From the NCBI GenBank assembly GCA_963808725.1, contig CAWEGO010000002.1, forward strand, positions 124,001-188,000: a DNA stretch of 64,000 bases, in the 5' to 3' direction. The notes below the pieces were generated by a model, which saw only the letters and a list, made by a program, of their open reading frames with translations, did not search any database and had not been told where the DNA came from. Positions 1 to 8,179 of the stretch are shown here, piece after piece (position 1 is the first letter of the stretch; each line of letters starts with the position of its first letter). The translations under genes and the position numbers were made by a program. This DNA is from JAHFUA01 sp963808725 (GTDB taxonomy: Bacteria; Acidobacteriota; Terriglobia; Terriglobales; Acidobacteriaceae).

Positions 1-1
1 G

Positions 2-238
2 CGCCAGAAGCTCAACCAGCTGGGCCGGCCGTTGTTCAAAGACGCCATGGGGACGGTTCCGGTCATGGAAAACGTTCTGTTTCCGGCGCTGCATTTTGCC
101 CACGTCGACCTAAGTAAGACCACCGATGCCACCGGGATTGTGGTCGCACATGCCGTTGCGGCCAAGCGTGTTTCTCGCTGGAACCCCGAGTCGGGGCAGA
201 CGGTATGGGAGAGCATGCCGGTGATTCGTGTGGACTTG
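2..238 (+). pseudogene. Phage terminase large-subunit fragment (partial, truncated)
   Basis: The frame is open from the left edge of the window and reads through HFAHVDLSKTTDATGIVVAH and MPVIRVDL. This pattern resembles the start of the nuclease domain of phage/GTA-type terminase large subunits, where the first Asp binds metal. The similarity stops abruptly near base 236, where the sequence continues as a piece of an unrelated helicase in another frame. There is no complete domain, so the fragment cannot be functional unless the join is artefactual. The identification rests on motif recall only. The 5' part lies outside the window. Confidence 0.5.
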
Positions 239-399
239 GCGGCCTGGGGCTCAACCTGCAAGCCGCCTCCGCCGTGATCAATTTCGAGCCGCCCTGGAAT
301 CCAGCGCGCCTGGAGCAACGATTGGACGTGTGCACCGCTTGGCACAGGACCACCCCGTCCAAATCATCCACCTGCTCACGGAGAAAACCATCGCGGGAT
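229..399 (+). pseudogene. SNF2-family helicase C-terminal fragment, frameshifted
   Basis: Bases 232-324 encode GGLGLNLQAASAVINFEPPW followed by NPARLEQR, the classic motif V region of SNF2/RapA-type ATPases. The next piece, RVHRLAQDHPVQIIHLLTEK (motif VI and beyond), continues in a different frame, which is explained by loss of one G near base 324 (ttggac where ttgggac is expected). The fragment starts inside the terminase remnant and stops at about 399, inside the AbrB remnant on the opposite strand. It covers only about 55 residues of a protein family normally above 900 residues. It is a decayed or chimeric gene piece. Confidence 0.75.
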
Positions 400-438
400 G
401 ACGATCTGGAATTTGGGAGAAATGGTGACGCGAGGCAT
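376..438 (-). pseudogene. AbrB/MazE-type antitoxin N-terminal fragment
   Basis: On the minus strand an ATG at 438, preceded by an AAGGTG Shine-Dalgarno-like stretch, opens MPRVTISPKFQIVIPR, the swapped-hairpin start of SpoVT/AbrB-family antitoxins. After 16 residues the frame runs into the reverse complement of the SNF2 fragment and stops at 376. The bases TCGCGGGAT at 391-399 fit both gene families, so the two pieces are joined through a short microhomology. Far too short to fold as an AbrB domain. Confidence 0.6.
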
Positions 439-574
439 TCACACCTTGTTGCAGTTCTGGTGCAATCATCTCCCACCTGCACCTGAGGTAAGGGAATCGC
501 TGGTTGGACCGTCCCACCGAGACTTGTGGCAAGTTCTTCCCATGCGTTTTGACCGCGGATGCGCCCAGCGGCCA

Positions 575-745
575 ACCGGGCTCGAACTCAACGGTGCCGA
601 CCGCGGCGGTGCTGCCCACGTTGAACACGTTCACCGTGCCGGTCTGAATACCGGAGGCAGCCACCGCTGCGCTGACCTGCTCCGTGAGATCGTGCATGTC
701 ACCGTGCCCGCTGGTGTGGATGGTTATCTGCTGCTGGTGAGTCAT
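575..745 (-). pseudogene. YjbQ/UPF0047 family N-terminal fragment
   Basis: The ATG at 745 starts about 57 residues ending GTVNVFNVGSTAAVGTVEFE-PG, the conserved N-terminal half of the UPF0047/YjbQ family (thiamine-phosphate synthase-like, about 140 residues). The expected continuation with the HSHLRAxLxGPS and TWQQI motifs is missing; below base 575 the sequence is unrelated. The start region is intact and divergent from the lipoprotein gene at 842, so only the 3' half of the gene has been replaced. Bases 439-574 contain no recognisable gene. Confidence 0.6.
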
Positions 746-841
746 GGAAATAGTTTAGCCGCAGCTCAAGGCGGACGAGGACGACGTTCAGGCCATAGAA
801 GTGACGCCGCGGTTGGCAGCTTAGTTACAATGGAAATCGCG

Positions 842-1408
842 ATGCAAAAGACTCTGATCATTCTAACCGTCGCGGCCGTCTGCCTGAGCGGCTGCAAGAA
901 ATCCACGACTCCCTCCCAGTCCACTGCGAAGTCCGGCGACGCGGTGCAGCAGAAGCTGCAGGAACTTGCCGGGAGCGGTGCCACCGATTGCGGACGACTC
1001 CAATCGCAGGCACAGGAGTCGATGAAGTCCGCCAGCGACTGCGCCATGCAGGCTGCACAGAGCAAGCATCCCTTCTATGTGGCGTACGACATGCCCGGGT
1101 TGACGGTGGGTGTTTCCGGTGACGCCGCTGGAAAACTGTATTTTGTTCAAATGGAACAGCCCCGGAATGCCCAACCTGATGTGAGAGCCGCGATCCAAAG
1201 CAGCCCCTGCCCTTCGGAGTTGCGGGTCGCGCAGAGTGGCCGCGTTACGTGCTTCGCGGCCGGCACGATGGGCCCGGGGGCGCCCGGTGGCATCCCCATG
1301 CCGCCCACCGGAGCCGAAAATCCGCACGGCGGGATGGGTTTGCCTCCGAGTGGCACGCCCAACCCGCACGCCGGCAAGACGGCAGCCCCACCACCTGCGA
1401 AAAACTAA
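842..1408 (+). CDS. Putative lipoprotein, proline/glycine-rich C terminus
   Basis: A 188-residue protein with a lipoprotein signal: MQKTLIILTVAAVCLSGC, with lipobox LSGC and Lys after the modified Cys, so it should be anchored in a membrane. The middle part is Ala/Gln-rich with several Cys. The last 50 residues are Gly/Pro/Met/His-rich with two similar turns (PPTGAENPHGGMG and PPSGTPNPHAGK). An in-frame ATG at 830 is an alternative start; I prefer 842 because it gives a standard signal peptide. I do not recognise the family. It stands alone between the YjbQ remnant and the toxin-antitoxin pair. Confidence 0.7.
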   Translation: MQKTLIILTVAAVCLSGCKKSTTPSQSTAKSGDAVQQKLQELAGSGATDCGRLQSQAQESMKSASDCAMQAAQSKHPFYVAYDMPGLTVGVSGDAAGKLYFVQMEQPRNAQPDVRAAIQSSPCPSELRVAQSGRVTCFAAGTMGPGAPGGIPMPPTGAENPHGGMGLPPSGTPNPHAGKTAAPPPAKN

Positions 1409-1467
1409 TTGTGGATTCAAGAAGACAGCAACCCGGGTAAGGATTCTGCCGGGCATTTGACCCGCGT

Positions 1468-1481
1468 CCCATAAATATGGG
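1468..1481. promoter_or_regulatory. Palindrome upstream of vapBC, possible autoregulatory operator
   Basis: CCCATAAATATGGG is a palindrome of 6-bp arms separated by AA, ending 11 bases before the antitoxin ATG. VapB-type antitoxins typically bind such palindromes over their own promoter, so this is a reasonable operator. Binding is inferred, not shown. Confidence 0.45.
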
Positions 1482-1492
1482 ATCATACAACT

Positions 1493-1744
1493 ATGAAAAC
1501 TACGCTGGAGATTCCCGATGCTATCTTCCATCGCGCCAAAGCGAGGGCGGCCGAACAGCGAGTGCCACTGCGCGAGTTTATCAGCGAGGCGGTGGCAGAG
1601 AAACTCGCTGCGAAATCTCCGACTCAACGAAAAGCGAGGCTGAAGCTGGCGGGGAGCCTGCAGCACCTGCGCAAAGAGACGGCGCGAATCACTCGGTTGA
1701 TGGAACGGGAGTTCGAAAGAATTGAGCCGGAAGAATGGACTTGA
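1493..1744 (+). CDS. vapB: VapB-type antitoxin
   Basis: An 83-residue protein starting MKTTLEIPDAIFHRAKARAA, a ribbon-helix-helix DNA-binding start (beta strand TTLEIPD followed by two helices). The charged C-terminal half probably wraps the toxin. Its stop overlaps the start of the PIN toxin by 10 bases, the usual coupled arrangement of VapBC pairs. It should neutralise the toxin and repress the operon together with it, probably at the CCCATA/TATGGG palindrome just upstream. No clear Shine-Dalgarno precedes the ATG. The assignment rests on fold pattern and linkage. Confidence 0.8.
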   Translation: MKTTLEIPDAIFHRAKARAAEQRVPLREFISEAVAEKLAAKSPTQRKARLKLAGSLQHLRKETARITRLMEREFERIEPEEWT

Positions 1745-2118
1745 TCCTCGATACCAATGCTCTGTCCGCCATTGCGGAAGGCGAACCGGATGCTGCCAAA
1801 CAATTTTACCGCGCCGGTCGAGTGGCCATCCCGGTCATCGTCTTGGGCGAATACCGCTTTGGAATTGCCCAATCGCGACATCAGCATGAGTACGAGCGCT
1901 GGCTGGAAGAGATGGTTTCTGTCTGCGACGTGCTCGGGATCAGTGAGGAAACCGCAATCTGGTATGCCGAGCTTCGTAGTCAACTCAAAAACGCTGGCAC
2001 ACCAATCCCTTCCAACGACGTTTGGATCGCGGCGCTCTGCCGGCAACATACCCTTTCAATCTTAAGCCGAGACCGACATTTCGATTTAGTCAAAGGGTTG
2101 CGTCGGCTTGATTGGTGA
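1735..2118 (+). CDS. vapC: VapC-type PIN-domain toxin ribonuclease
   Basis: A 127-residue PIN-domain protein. The acidic catalytic residues are all present: Asp6 in LDTNAL, Glu near residue 39 in VLGEYRFG, Asp near 95 in SNDVWIAA and Asp near 113 in SRDRHFD. These bind Mg2+ and cleave RNA (tRNA or rRNA in studied VapCs). The gene overlaps vapB by 10 bases and is translated from the same mRNA. An IS21-family element begins 17 bases after its stop, so the toxin is intact but has lost whatever normally followed it. The target RNA cannot be predicted. Confidence 0.88.
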   Translation: MDLILDTNALSAIAEGEPDAAKQFYRAGRVAIPVIVLGEYRFGIAQSRHQHEYERWLEEMVSVCDVLGISEETAIWYAELRSQLKNAGTPIPSNDVWIAALCRQHTLSILSRDRHFDLVKGLRRLDW

Positions 2119-2133
2119 GCTGATTTCGCTATT

Positions 2134-2174
2134 CTGATTTGGCCCACTTTGATGGTCTGATTTGGCCCACCCTG
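2134..2174. repeat. Left terminal repeats of the IS21 element (two copies)
   Basis: CTGATTTGGCCCACTTT at 2134-2150 and CTGATTTGGCCCACCCTG at 2157-2174 are tandem copies spaced 23 bp apart. They match the reverse complement of the right end and are presumed transposase binding sites. Confidence 0.85.
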
Positions 2175-2223
2175 CAGAACTAATCGGCCTACGCTGTCCC
2201 TGCCAGCCGGGACGGGGAGGTCG

Positions 2224-3777
2224 ATGGACAGGAGATGCAAGGTGGAGCTGTTCGAACAGATCAGACGGGAGTACGGCCAGGGCATGGGCACGATCCAGGG
2301 GGTGGCCAGGCGGTTCGGAGTGCACCGACGGATGGTGCGACAGGCGCTGGCCAGCGCGATTCCGCCGGATCGCAAGACCCCGGTGCGCAGGAAACCCAAG
2401 CTGGGACCGGTGATGGAGTTCATTGACGAGATTTTGGGGGCCGATGCGCAGGCACCGCGCAAGCAACGCCACACCGCCCACCGGATCTGGGGGCGGATTC
2501 GGCAGGAGCGACCCGAAGCAGTAGTAGCCGAATCGACGGTGCGGGCCTATGTGCGGCAACGGCGGGAGGAGCTGGGCCTGGCTGCGCGGGAAACGTTCGT
2601 GCCCCAGGTTTATGAGTGGGGCGGCGAAGCGCAGGTTGACTGGTACGACGCGGTAGTCGAGATGGGCGGCGAGCGGCAGACGGTCCACATCTTCGCGATG
2701 CGCTCGATGGCCGGCGGCGGCGCCTTTCATGTGGCCTACCACCATGCCGCGCAGCAAGCATTCCTGGAAGCCCATGAGCGGGCGTTTCACTATTTTGGGG
2801 GCGTGTTCCGGCTGCTGCGGTACGACAACCTGAAGAGCGCGGTGAAGAAGATCCTGCGCGGGCACCAGCGGGTGGAGACCGAACGGCTGATCGCCTTCCG
2901 CTCGCACTGGGGTTTTCAGACGGATTTTTGCAATCCGGCGCGGGGCAACGAAAAGGGCGGGGTGGAAGGTGAGGTGGGCTACTTCCGGCGGAACCATCTG
3001 GTGCCCATCCCGCAGGTGAAGGATCTGGAGGAGCTGAACCAGCACCTGTTGCGAGGCTGTCAGCAGAGTGAGCAGCGGCGGATTACCGGCAAGCCGCTGT
3101 CGGTGGGCGAAGCGATGCGCATCGAACGCGAACACCTGCTGCCGCTCGCCGCCGAGGGCTTTGAGCTGGCCGAGATTAGCTTTCCGACGGTGGACAGCAA
3201 GGGTTGTGTGAAGGTACGAACCAACTGGTACTCGACCCCGTTGAAGCCAGGAACGCGCTGCCAGGCGCGGCTGCTGCCGGCCTACGTGGAGATTTGGCGG
3301 GAGCAGGAATACGTGGCGCGGCACGAGCGCAGCTTCGGCCGCTATGAGCAGGTTCTAGATCTGGAGCACTACCTGGATGTGCTGGTCAAGAAGCCCGGGG
3401 CGCTGGCGGGATCGCGACCGCTGCAGCAGTGGCGCCAACGTGGTCGTTGGACAGCAGGGTTCGATCGGCTGTGGCAGGCGTTCCAGCAACGGTACGGCCG
3501 GCAGGCGGGGACGCGGGAGATGATCGAGTTGCTGCGCCAGGGCAAGCAGCAGGGTTGGGATCGGCTGCAGCACGCGGTCGAGCAGGCGCTGTCGCTGGGA
3601 TGCACCGATGCGGCAGCCGTCCGGCACTTGCTGAGCTTCGGCGAACTAGCCCATCCACCTGCGGAGTGCTGCGGTGTCGATGGTGGACTGGAACGCTACC
3701 AGCGTCCGCTGCCGGTCATGAACGAGTACGACTTGCTGCTGGGTGAGGTGATGACCGCGGCGGAGGTGGTGCGATGA
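2224..3777 (+). CDS. istA: IS21-family transposase IstA
   Basis: A 517-residue DDE transposase. The N terminus has a helix-turn-helix (about residues 10-45, QGVARRFGVHRRMVRQAL). The integrase core follows, with the first Asp in QVDWYDAVVEMGG, the second in LRYDNLKSAV and the Glu in GNEKGGVEGEVGYFRRN, then a C-terminal beta-barrel-like segment (VDSKGCVKVRTNWYSTPL). It cuts and joins the element ends. The start at 2224 is ATG after a GGGGAGG stretch. Length is normal for the family. It overlaps istB by 4 bases (ATGA), so the two are translationally coupled. Confidence 0.95.
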   Translation: MDRRCKVELFEQIRREYGQGMGTIQGVARRFGVHRRMVRQALASAIPPDRKTPVRRKPKLGPVMEFIDEILGADAQAPRKQRHTAHRIWGRIRQERPEAVVAESTVRAYVRQRREELGLAARETFVPQVYEWGGEAQVDWYDAVVEMGGERQTVHIFAMRSMAGGGAFHVAYHHAAQQAFLEAHERAFHYFGGVFRLLRYDNLKSAVKKILRGHQRVETERLIAFRSHWGFQTDFCNPARGNEKGGVEGEVGYFRRNHLVPIPQVKDLEELNQHLLRGCQQSEQRRITGKPLSVGEAMRIEREHLLPLAAEGFELAEISFPTVDSKGCVKVRTNWYSTPLKPGTRCQARLLPAYVEIWREQEYVARHERSFGRYEQVLDLEHYLDVLVKKPGALAGSRPLQQWRQRGRWTAGFDRLWQAFQQRYGRQAGTREMIELLRQGKQQGWDRLQHAVEQALSLGCTDAAAVRHLLSFGELAHPPAECCGVDGGLERYQRPLPVMNEYDLLLGEVMTAAEVVR

Positions 3778-4556
3778 AGCCAGCCGCCACCGAAGCTCTG
3801 GAACACGCCAGCGTACAGCAGTACTGCCAGGCATTGCGTATGCCTGTGGTGGGCACCAACTTCGTGCCGCTGGCGGAGCAGGCGGTGAAGGAGAAGCGGA
3901 GCCACATTGGATATCTGGAAGCGTTGCTGGCCATGGAGAGCGAAGAACGGGATCGGCGTGCGATTCAGCAGCGGTTGCGTGATGCCCGGCTGCCGCGGTT
4001 GAAGACACTGGAGGAGTTCGACTTCAATCAGGCGCCGCTAATTCCGGCGGCGAAGATCCGCGAACTGGCCGCGGGCGGCTACATCGAGCGCGCTGAGCCC
4101 GTGGTGCTGATGGGCGAATGCGGCACAGGCAAGACCCACCTGGCGACGGGACTGTGCGTCGCGGCTTGCCGGCAGAAGCGGCGGGTGCGCTTTACCACCG
4201 CCGCGAACCTGGTGAACGAGCTGGTGGAAGCTCGGCAACAAAACGCTATCCGGCGGGCGCTGGCGCGCTGGCTGCGTTACGACCTGATCGCCCTCGACGA
4301 AGTGGGCTACGTGCCGCTGGCGGAGATCGGCGCGGAGTTCCTATTCCAGGTGATTGCCGACCGCGTGGAAAAGGCGACGTGGATCGTGACCACGAACCTC
4401 CCCTTTTCGGAGTGGACGCAGGTGTTTCCCAATCCCCGCTTGTGTAAGGCATTGCTGGACCGGATCACGGACCGGGCGCACATCATTGAGACCGGGATCG
4501 ATTCTTACCGGTTCCGGAGAACCATGGAGATACGACAGAAGAAGAAAGCTTCGTAA
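3774..4556 (+). CDS. istB: IS21-family helper ATPase IstB
   Basis: A 260-residue AAA+ ATPase related to DnaC. Walker A is GECGTGKTHLATGL (about residues 114-127) and Walker B is LIALDEVGYVPL (about 171-182), followed by a sensor 1 stretch WIVTTNLPFSEW. IstB assembles on DNA and stimulates IstA to choose and join the target. The coupling with istA, normal length and intact motifs suggest the element could still be mobile. A strong hairpin follows the stop. Confidence 0.95.
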   Translation: MKPAATEALEHASVQQYCQALRMPVVGTNFVPLAEQAVKEKRSHIGYLEALLAMESEERDRRAIQQRLRDARLPRLKTLEEFDFNQAPLIPAAKIRELAAGGYIERAEPVVLMGECGTGKTHLATGLCVAACRQKRRVRFTTAANLVNELVEARQQNAIRRALARWLRYDLIALDEVGYVPLAEIGAEFLFQVIADRVEKATWIVTTNLPFSEWTQVFPNPRLCKALLDRITDRAHIIETGIDSYRFRRTMEIRQKKKAS

Positions 4557-4564
4557 AGCGCTGG

Positions 4565-4603
4565 GCAGGGGCAAGGGGTTCAAACGCCACCCCTTGCCCC
4601 TGC
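4565..4603 (+). terminator. Hairpin after istB, probable transcription stop
   Basis: GCAGGGGCAAGGGG (4565-4578) is perfectly complementary to CCCCTTGCCCCTGC (4590-4603), giving a 14-bp GC-rich stem and 11-base loop nine bases after the istB stop. There is no T-tract, so it may act as a factor-dependent terminator or mRNA-stabilising hairpin. Confidence 0.5.
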
Positions 4604-4657
4604 ACCCCCATCCCGGCTCAGGCTGAAGCTGGGGAACAACGCAGAGTTCATGACCCA

Positions 4658-4698
4658 GGGGTGGGCCAAATGAAAGTGTCAAAGGTGGGCCAAATCAG
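4658..4698. repeat. Right terminal repeats of the IS21 element (two copies)
   Basis: AGGGGTGGGCCAAATGA at 4658-4674 and AAAGGTGGGCCAAATCAG at 4681-4698 are the inverted counterparts of the left-end pair. Confidence 0.85.
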
Positions 4699-5509
4699 GT
4701 TGCCAAACGCAGTGAGCTGGACCGAGCATAAGCGGGGGCAAACGGCGAACCCAAGATCCTGCTGTTTTACGCTTCGGCTCTTCCATGCTGGCTCTCGCCC
4801 CCCACTGGTCTGTTATTCCCGGATCACTGGAGAACCCAACGTCGAATTTGTGGTCTTCGTGCGCAAGCGGTTGGTGGAGGTTCAGTATCTGCGCGCCACC
4901 ATCGCCCAGGAACAGCGTGACGGCTTTGACGCGATGGTCGCCGGCACCATTCGGCGCAGATCGAAGCCGCCCAAACTCAATCGTCGCCGGGCCTTGCTCG
5001 TGCTCTCCAAGATCGACGAGATCCTCGCCTGGGAACAGCGGAAGGAGACCCAGCGCGATACGCGATTCGTAGAACTCGGGAAGTATTTGTGCGAGGTGAG
5101 GGCAGGCCAGTACTGGCGGTTGGAGAACCTGAGCTCGTTTGATGACTTCCTGGCGAGGCGCTTCCCCGAGTCCCGCCGCGAGGCTTACTACTTGATGTCC
5201 ATCCGCGAACGTCTGCCCAGGCCCATCCGGCAGGACCTGAAGCAACTGGGCTGGTCCAAGGTGATCGAAATCATTTCTCTCGCATTGGGTCCTGGCCGGA
5301 TGGTCGGCAACACGACGCTATCCAGAAACCGGCTTCGAGGAGGTCTCAGCGCAAGCAGAATCAGGCGCACTCCAGTTTCCCCGAGCCGACTTCTGGCCCG
5401 CCACAATTTCCGCTTTGCCCGTCACGCGCTCGCACAGATGACAGCGACAATCGTGCTCGTTCCGGGTACAATGGCGCCGCAACTGAAGTACCCCTGTGTG
5501 GAGATTTAG
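4671..5509 (+). pseudogene. Degraded acidobacterial hypothetical gene (5' part)
   Basis: An open frame begins inside the IS21 right end, passes through a 75-bp dispersed repeat (4780-4853), and then gives a convincing protein stretch from about 4854 to 5264: RKRLVEVQYLRATIAQEQRD, then FVELGKYLCEVRAGQYWRLE, then RFPESRREAYYLMSIRERL and LKQLGWSKVIE. After that the reading (ISLALGPGRMVGNT) no longer looks like protein. A matching continuation, VARRDGQGFESATWLHRAQ, lies 3.7 kb away at about 8976-9033 on the same strand. I read the gene as broken. Function unknown; neither the start nor the stop of the open frame should be trusted. Confidence 0.45.
4780..4853 (+). repeat. 75-bp dispersed direct repeat, copy 1
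   Basis: GCTCTTCCATGCTGGCTCTC followed by the tail GGAGAACCCAACGTCGAATT recurs at 9080-9156 in the same orientation with about ten differences and one indel. Copy 1 lies directly before the broken family gene. Nature unknown. Confidence 0.7.
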
Positions 5510-5618
5510 CAAAAGCGCGCATCGAAAATCTGGCTTCACTTGAGTAAGGCCCGCCAAAACGCCCGGCGGTCGTTCCAGTAAACTGCGGCTTCTGATTTAA
5601 CCTGCGAGGAGAATTCCC

Positions 5619-6716
5619 ATGCTACGCAGAGCCTCTGTCCTAGCGTTGATGTCCGCTTTTTCTGTGCCGGCTTTTGCTGCCAAAGCTCCTCAGACGCCTC
5701 CGAAGCAAGCCTCTTTTCATGTCAGCAACACCTTCACCGTCAAAGTTCCCAAAGGGGCAAAGAGCGTGCGCATCTGGTTTGCGGTGCCGCAGGAGGATGC
5801 TTATTCGATCGTGCGCAACTTCAACGTGATCAGCGACCATGCCGTTCGCTACCGGTGGGATTCCTGGGAGAACCGGGTAGGATACGTCGACATCGAGAAT
5901 CCCACGGGGGAGCAGGTCATATTGAAAGAGGAATTCGACTTAACCCGCACCGAGGTCCGCAACACCATCAATTCGGCGGACACAAGGCCGCTGACCGAGG
6001 ACGAGAGGGCGGCTCTTGCTGCTTATCTTCAGCCGTCAAAATACGTGGTGGTGAACGACGAGATCAGGAAGCTGGCGGCGTCCATTACCGGCGGGGAAAC
6101 CAACCCCGTCGTGGCGGCGCGCAAGCTTTATGACTGGACCTACAAGAACGTCAACTACTGGGTCAAGGATCCCGAGCACCTCAAAGCCTCCCCGGTTGGG
6201 AGCACGGACTACTGCCTCCGCAGCAAGACGGGCAACTGCACGGATTTCCACTCGCTGTTTGCATCGCTGGCCATCTCTTCCGGTATTCCCACCCGCATGG
6301 TCTACGGCTCGCTGCTCAAGCCGACTCTAAACGGCATGGAGGTGGATGCGAGCTACCACTGCTGGATTGAGTTCTTTGCTCCGCGGCTGGGCTGGCTTCC
6401 GCTTGACGCTTCGCTCGCCAACATCTACGCGGAGGAGATTCCACTCAATGACAAGAACACAAAGCTGGTGGAGCTGACGACGTCAACCGGATACCACGGC
6501 CCCGATAAAAGCAAAGTGGAGTATTACTTCGGAAACCTCGATGAGCGGCGGGTTGTATGGTCCGTCGGCCGAGACTTGATCATGCAGCCTCCGCAGGATG
6601 ATGGTCCCGTAAACTCTCTGCCCAAGATGTACGTTGAGATCGACGCCAAGCAGTCTGCCGACTGGACGCGGCAGCTCACCTACAAAGAGATCGGCCATAT
6701 GACAGTAAACAGGTAA
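5619..6716 (+). CDS. Secreted transglutaminase-like (cysteine protease fold) protein
   Basis: A 365-residue protein with a signal peptide (MLRRASVLALMSAFSVPAFA, cleavage near residue 21). The transglutaminase-core triad is visible: Cys207 in GNCTDFH, His247 in SYHCWIEF and Asp263 in PLDAS. The N-terminal 150 residues look like a beta-rich domain (SFHVSNTFTVKVPKGAKSVR). Such proteins hydrolyse or cross-link peptides in the periplasm, but the substrate is unknown. The ATG follows a GAGGAG ribosome site. The selenium-binding protein gene starts 50 bases downstream and may share its transcript. Confidence 0.85.
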   Translation: MLRRASVLALMSAFSVPAFAAKAPQTPPKQASFHVSNTFTVKVPKGAKSVRIWFAVPQEDAYSIVRNFNVISDHAVRYRWDSWENRVGYVDIENPTGEQVILKEEFDLTRTEVRNTINSADTRPLTEDERAALAAYLQPSKYVVVNDEIRKLAASITGGETNPVVAARKLYDWTYKNVNYWVKDPEHLKASPVGSTDYCLRSKTGNCTDFHSLFASLAISSGIPTRMVYGSLLKPTLNGMEVDASYHCWIEFFAPRLGWLPLDASLANIYAEEIPLNDKNTKLVELTTSTGYHGPDKSKVEYYFGNLDERRVVWSVGRDLIMQPPQDDGPVNSLPKMYVEIDAKQSADWTRQLTYKEIGHMTVNR

Positions 6717-6766
6717 CCGGGACTTAGGTGGAGGCTCCGCGAATTTGTGCGGAAGGAGAAATATCT

Positions 6767-8179
6767 ATGCCTTTAATGCGTCCGGACCCAACCTTTTATC
6801 CTTCGCCGCGGAGCGCGATGCAGGCCCCGCCGGAACGCTTTGCTTATGTCGCGCTGCTCAATGTCGGCAAGAATGGAAAAAGCGACGCTATGGGCGTCGT
6901 TGATCTCGATCCGCGCTCCTCTGGGTACGGCCAGCTCGTCGGGCAGGTGGATTTTCCCCGCGGCGATAATGAGTTGCACCACTTCGGGTGGAACGCGTGC
7001 AGTGCCTGCCTCTGCCCGAACGCCCCGCATCCGCACATGGAGCGCCGTTACCTGGTGGTGCCGGGTATCGGGTCGTCTCGGATCCACATTTTGGACACCA
7101 AGCAGAACCCCAAGCAGCCGAAAATCGTGAAGGTGATCGAGCCGGAAGAGTTCATCAAAAAGACCGGCTACACCGCACCGCATACCATTCATTGTGGCCC
7201 CGACGGGGTCTATGGCAGCGCGCTCGGTTCGGCCAGCGGCGACGGCCCCGGCGGCATTTTCCTGATGGATGCGGACACATTCGAGCTGAAAGGCAAGTGG
7301 GAACTGGACCGCGGCCCACAGCAACTGGCTTACGATTTCTGGTGGCACCTTGGGCACGACACCATGCTTACTTCCGAATGGGGCACGCCCAACATGGTGA
7401 AGAACGGTGTCAACCCAGAGTTGCTGCTGGGCGGGAAGTACGGGCACAGGATGCACATCTGGGACCTGGATAAGCGCCGTCATCTGCAGGAGCTCGACCT
7501 GGGCGCGGAGCAACAGATGGTGCTCGAGCTGAGGCCGGCCCACGATCCCACCAAGACCTATGGGTTCGTCGGTGTGGTTATTTCACTCAAAGATCTCTCG
7601 TCCTCGATCTGGATGTGGTACCGCGAGGACGGGGGTAAGAACGGCAAGTGGGCGGTCCGTAAGGTGATTGAAATTGCAGCCGAGCCGGCCGACCCGGACA
7701 AACTGCCACCGCTGCTGCAGGGGTTCAAGGCCGTGCCGCCGCTGGTGTCGGACATCAACCTGTCACTCGACGACCGCTTCCTCTACGTTTCATGCTGGGG
7801 GACCGGTGAGTTCATTCAGTACGATGTCTCCGATCCTGCCCACCCGAAGAAAACCGGCGCGCTTCACCTCGGCGGCATCGTACGCCGCGCGGCCCACCCG
7901 AAGAAGCCCGGGCAGCCGCTCAATGGCGCTCCGCAGATGGTGGAGATCAGCCGCGACGGCAAGCGCGTCTATTTCACCAACTCGCTCTACTCCCCTTGGG
8001 ACGAGCAGTTCTATCCCGATGGTGTAAAGAGCTGGATGGTAAAGATCGACGCGGATCCGAAGGGCGGAATGAAACTGGATGAAAGGTTTTTCGTCGAGTT
8101 CGACGGGCTGCGCGCGCACCAGGTGCGCCTGGAAGGCGGCGACGCCTCCTCAGACTCTTATTGCTACTCGGAGCCGTGA
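6767..8179 (+). CDS. Selenium-binding protein 1 family (methanethiol oxidase-like)
   Basis: A 470-residue member of the SBP56 family. The signature segment HHFGWNACSACLC (His71, His72, Cys78, Cys81, Cys83) is followed by PHPHMERRYLVVPG, and the WWHLGHDTMLTSEWGTPNM and SWGTGEFIQYDVSDP-type propeller blades follow. Bacterial and human members oxidise methanethiol to formaldehyde, H2S and H2O2, using copper. I place the start at 6767 because GGAAGGAG lies 9 bases upstream. No signal peptide is visible. The stop overlaps the start of a membrane protein gene (TGATG), so the two products are probably made together. Confidence 0.9.
   Translation: MPLMRPDPTFYPSPRSAMQAPPERFAYVALLNVGKNGKSDAMGVVDLDPRSSGYGQLVGQVDFPRGDNELHHFGWNACSACLCPNAPHPHMERRYLVVPGIGSSRIHILDTKQNPKQPKIVKVIEPEEFIKKTGYTAPHTIHCGPDGVYGSALGSASGDGPGGIFLMDADTFELKGKWELDRGPQQLAYDFWWHLGHDTMLTSEWGTPNMVKNGVNPELLLGGKYGHRMHIWDLDKRRHLQELDLGAEQQMVLELRPAHDPTKTYGFVGVVISLKDLSSSIWMWYREDGGKNGKWAVRKVIEIAAEPADPDKLPPLLQGFKAVPPLVSDINLSLDDRFLYVSCWGTGEFIQYDVSDPAHPKKTGALHLGGIVRRAAHPKKPGQPLNGAPQMVEISRDGKRVYFTNSLYSPWDEQFYPDGVKSWMVKIDADPKGGMKLDERFFVEFDGLRAHQVRLEGGDASSDSYCYSEP

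Larger units (their letters stand above)
2135..4697 (+). mobile_element. IS21-family insertion sequence (istA-istB)
   Basis: About 2.56 kb bounded by inverted terminal repeats. The left outer end is TGATTTGGCCCACTTTG at 2135 and the right outer end is CAAAGGTGGGCCAAATCA ending at 4697. Each end carries a second inner copy of the TTTGGCCCAC motif (2157-2174 left, 4658-4671 right), as is typical for multiple terminal binding sites in IS21 elements. Both genes are intact and overlap by ATGA. I see no obvious 4-8 bp target duplication: the left flank ends CTATTC and the right flank begins GGTTGCC. Confidence 0.9.

Noticed and set aside
398..841. N-terminal extension of the lipoprotein frame back to base 398
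   Set aside because: The upstream part is antisense to the YjbQ and AbrB remnants, has no ribosome site, and the lipoprotein signal begins at 842.
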